DNA from: Actinomycetota bacterium
GTDB taxonomy: Bacteria > Actinomycetota > Acidimicrobiia > IMCC26256 > JACDBD01
Assembly (NCBI GenBank): GCA_013695115.1
Contig: JACDBD010000400.1
Span: forward strand, 1 to 6,497
DNA length: 6,497 bases
Direction: 5' to 3'
Every line of letters starts with the position of its first letter. Within the stretch, counting starts at the first letter, position 1. This document shows positions 6,187 through 6,497 of this stretch, one piece after another. The translations under genes were made by a program, and so were the position numbers. Under the pieces are notes generated by a model. The model saw only the letters and a program-made list of their open reading frames with translations, made no database searches and had not been told where the DNA came from.

Positions 6187-6497
6187 TCACCGCCGGTCCA
6201 GCACCACCGGCACCTCGGCGACCTGTCCGTCTCGGATACGGTAGGCGCGTAGCACAGGATCGCCGTCGCGCAGGCTGACGATCACGTAGATCCAGCCCGG
6301 CTCCATCGCCTGCTCGACGTCGGTCGGCGACGGGTAGGCATCGGTGTGAGTGTGCGAGTGGAACACGCCCACCAGCTGATCCCCGCGGCTCTCCGCGTCC
6401 CGCATGGCCTTGATGAGGTCGCGCGAGTCGACCGTGTACGTGCGGGCCGAGGCCTCGGAGTTGGCGCACGGGTACACCACGCTGACCACCCCGGTCG
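6187..6497 (-). CDS. mec: Mec-like JAMM/MPN+ metallopeptidase, 5' end outside the window
   Basis: Only the C-terminal part is present (about 102 residues); the gene runs off the window edge. It carries the JAMM zinc motif HSHTHTDAYPSPTD: two histidines, then seven residues, Ser, two residues, Asp (codons around 6319-6360). The JAMM glutamate expected in the N-terminal part is not in the window. The following EPGWIYVIVSLRDG and AYRIRDGQVAEVPV segments resemble M. tuberculosis Mec (Rv1334), which removes cysteine from the CysO-Cys adduct. With cysO and cysM next door this function is very likely here. A GTG at 6489 is not a credible start, because it would discard the metal-binding glutamate. 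Unlike the mycobacterial cluster, the gene is convergent with cysM and must have its own promoter. A RadC-type or generic M67 peptidase is less likely. Confidence 0.92.
   Translation of the reverse strand, partial: TGVVSVVYPCANSEASARTYTVDSRDLIKAMRDAESRGDQLVGVFHSHTHTDAYPSPTDVEQAMEPGWIYVIVSLRDGDPVLRAYRIRDGQVAEVPVVLDRR

Noticed and set aside
6187..6489. A complete 100-residue mec starting at GTG 6489
   Set aside because: JAMM peptidases need a glutamate in the N-terminal half; this start would remove it, and the frame stays open to the window edge.

Overview
The window is compact, very GC-rich bacterial DNA made up almost entirely of protein-coding genes with short intergenic gaps. Gene content and order point to an actinobacterium. 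A ubiquitin-like CysO sulfur carrier ending in Gly-Gly, an O-phosphoserine-type CysM and a JAMM peptidase of the Mec type lie close to murI, an Rv1339-like metallo-beta-lactamase gene, rph and rdgB. This is, from memory, the neighbourhood of Mycobacterium tuberculosis Rv1334-Rv1341, although strands and partners differ here. A lineage outside the mycobacteria, possibly Acidimicrobiia, is a guess.

Layout: (1) Positions 32-4851 (up to 4950 if an upstream start is used) hold six minus-strand genes, in transcription order sua5/tsaC, murI, an MBL-fold hydrolase, rph, rdgB and an HSL-family esterase. Four of the five junctions are tight: ATGA, a 7-bp gap, GTGA and TGATG. The fifth (MBL to rph) is 40 bp and is filled by a four-copy 14-bp tandem repeat. 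A hairpin follows the esterase at the window edge. (2) Positions 4852-4948 form a short divergent region with a 15-bp tandem repeat, separating sua5 from cysO. (3) Positions 4949-6183 hold cysO and cysM on the plus strand. (4) Positions 6187-6497 hold the 3' part of a mec-like gene on the minus strand, convergent with cysM and cut by the window edge.

How the genes work together: CysO (as C-terminal thiocarboxylate), CysM (which joins it to an O-phosphoserine-derived aminoacrylate) and Mec (which releases cysteine from the CysO-Cys adduct) form the sulfur-carrier route to cysteine. The E1-like activating enzyme is not in the window. The minus-strand operon combines housekeeping tasks: tRNA t6A precursor synthesis (Sua5), D-glutamate supply for peptidoglycan (MurI), tRNA 3' trimming (RNase PH) and clearance of non-canonical purine nucleotides (RdgB). 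It also carries a metallo-hydrolase that may degrade cyclic nucleotides and an esterase of unknown substrate.

I do not see a new defence, mobile or secretion system, RNA genes or CRISPR. The points most worth a second look are the 14-bp repeat at the MBL/rph junction, which makes a staggered chain of tiny ORFs linked by ATGA overlaps; the sua5/cysO head-to-head start region; and the inverted position of mec.
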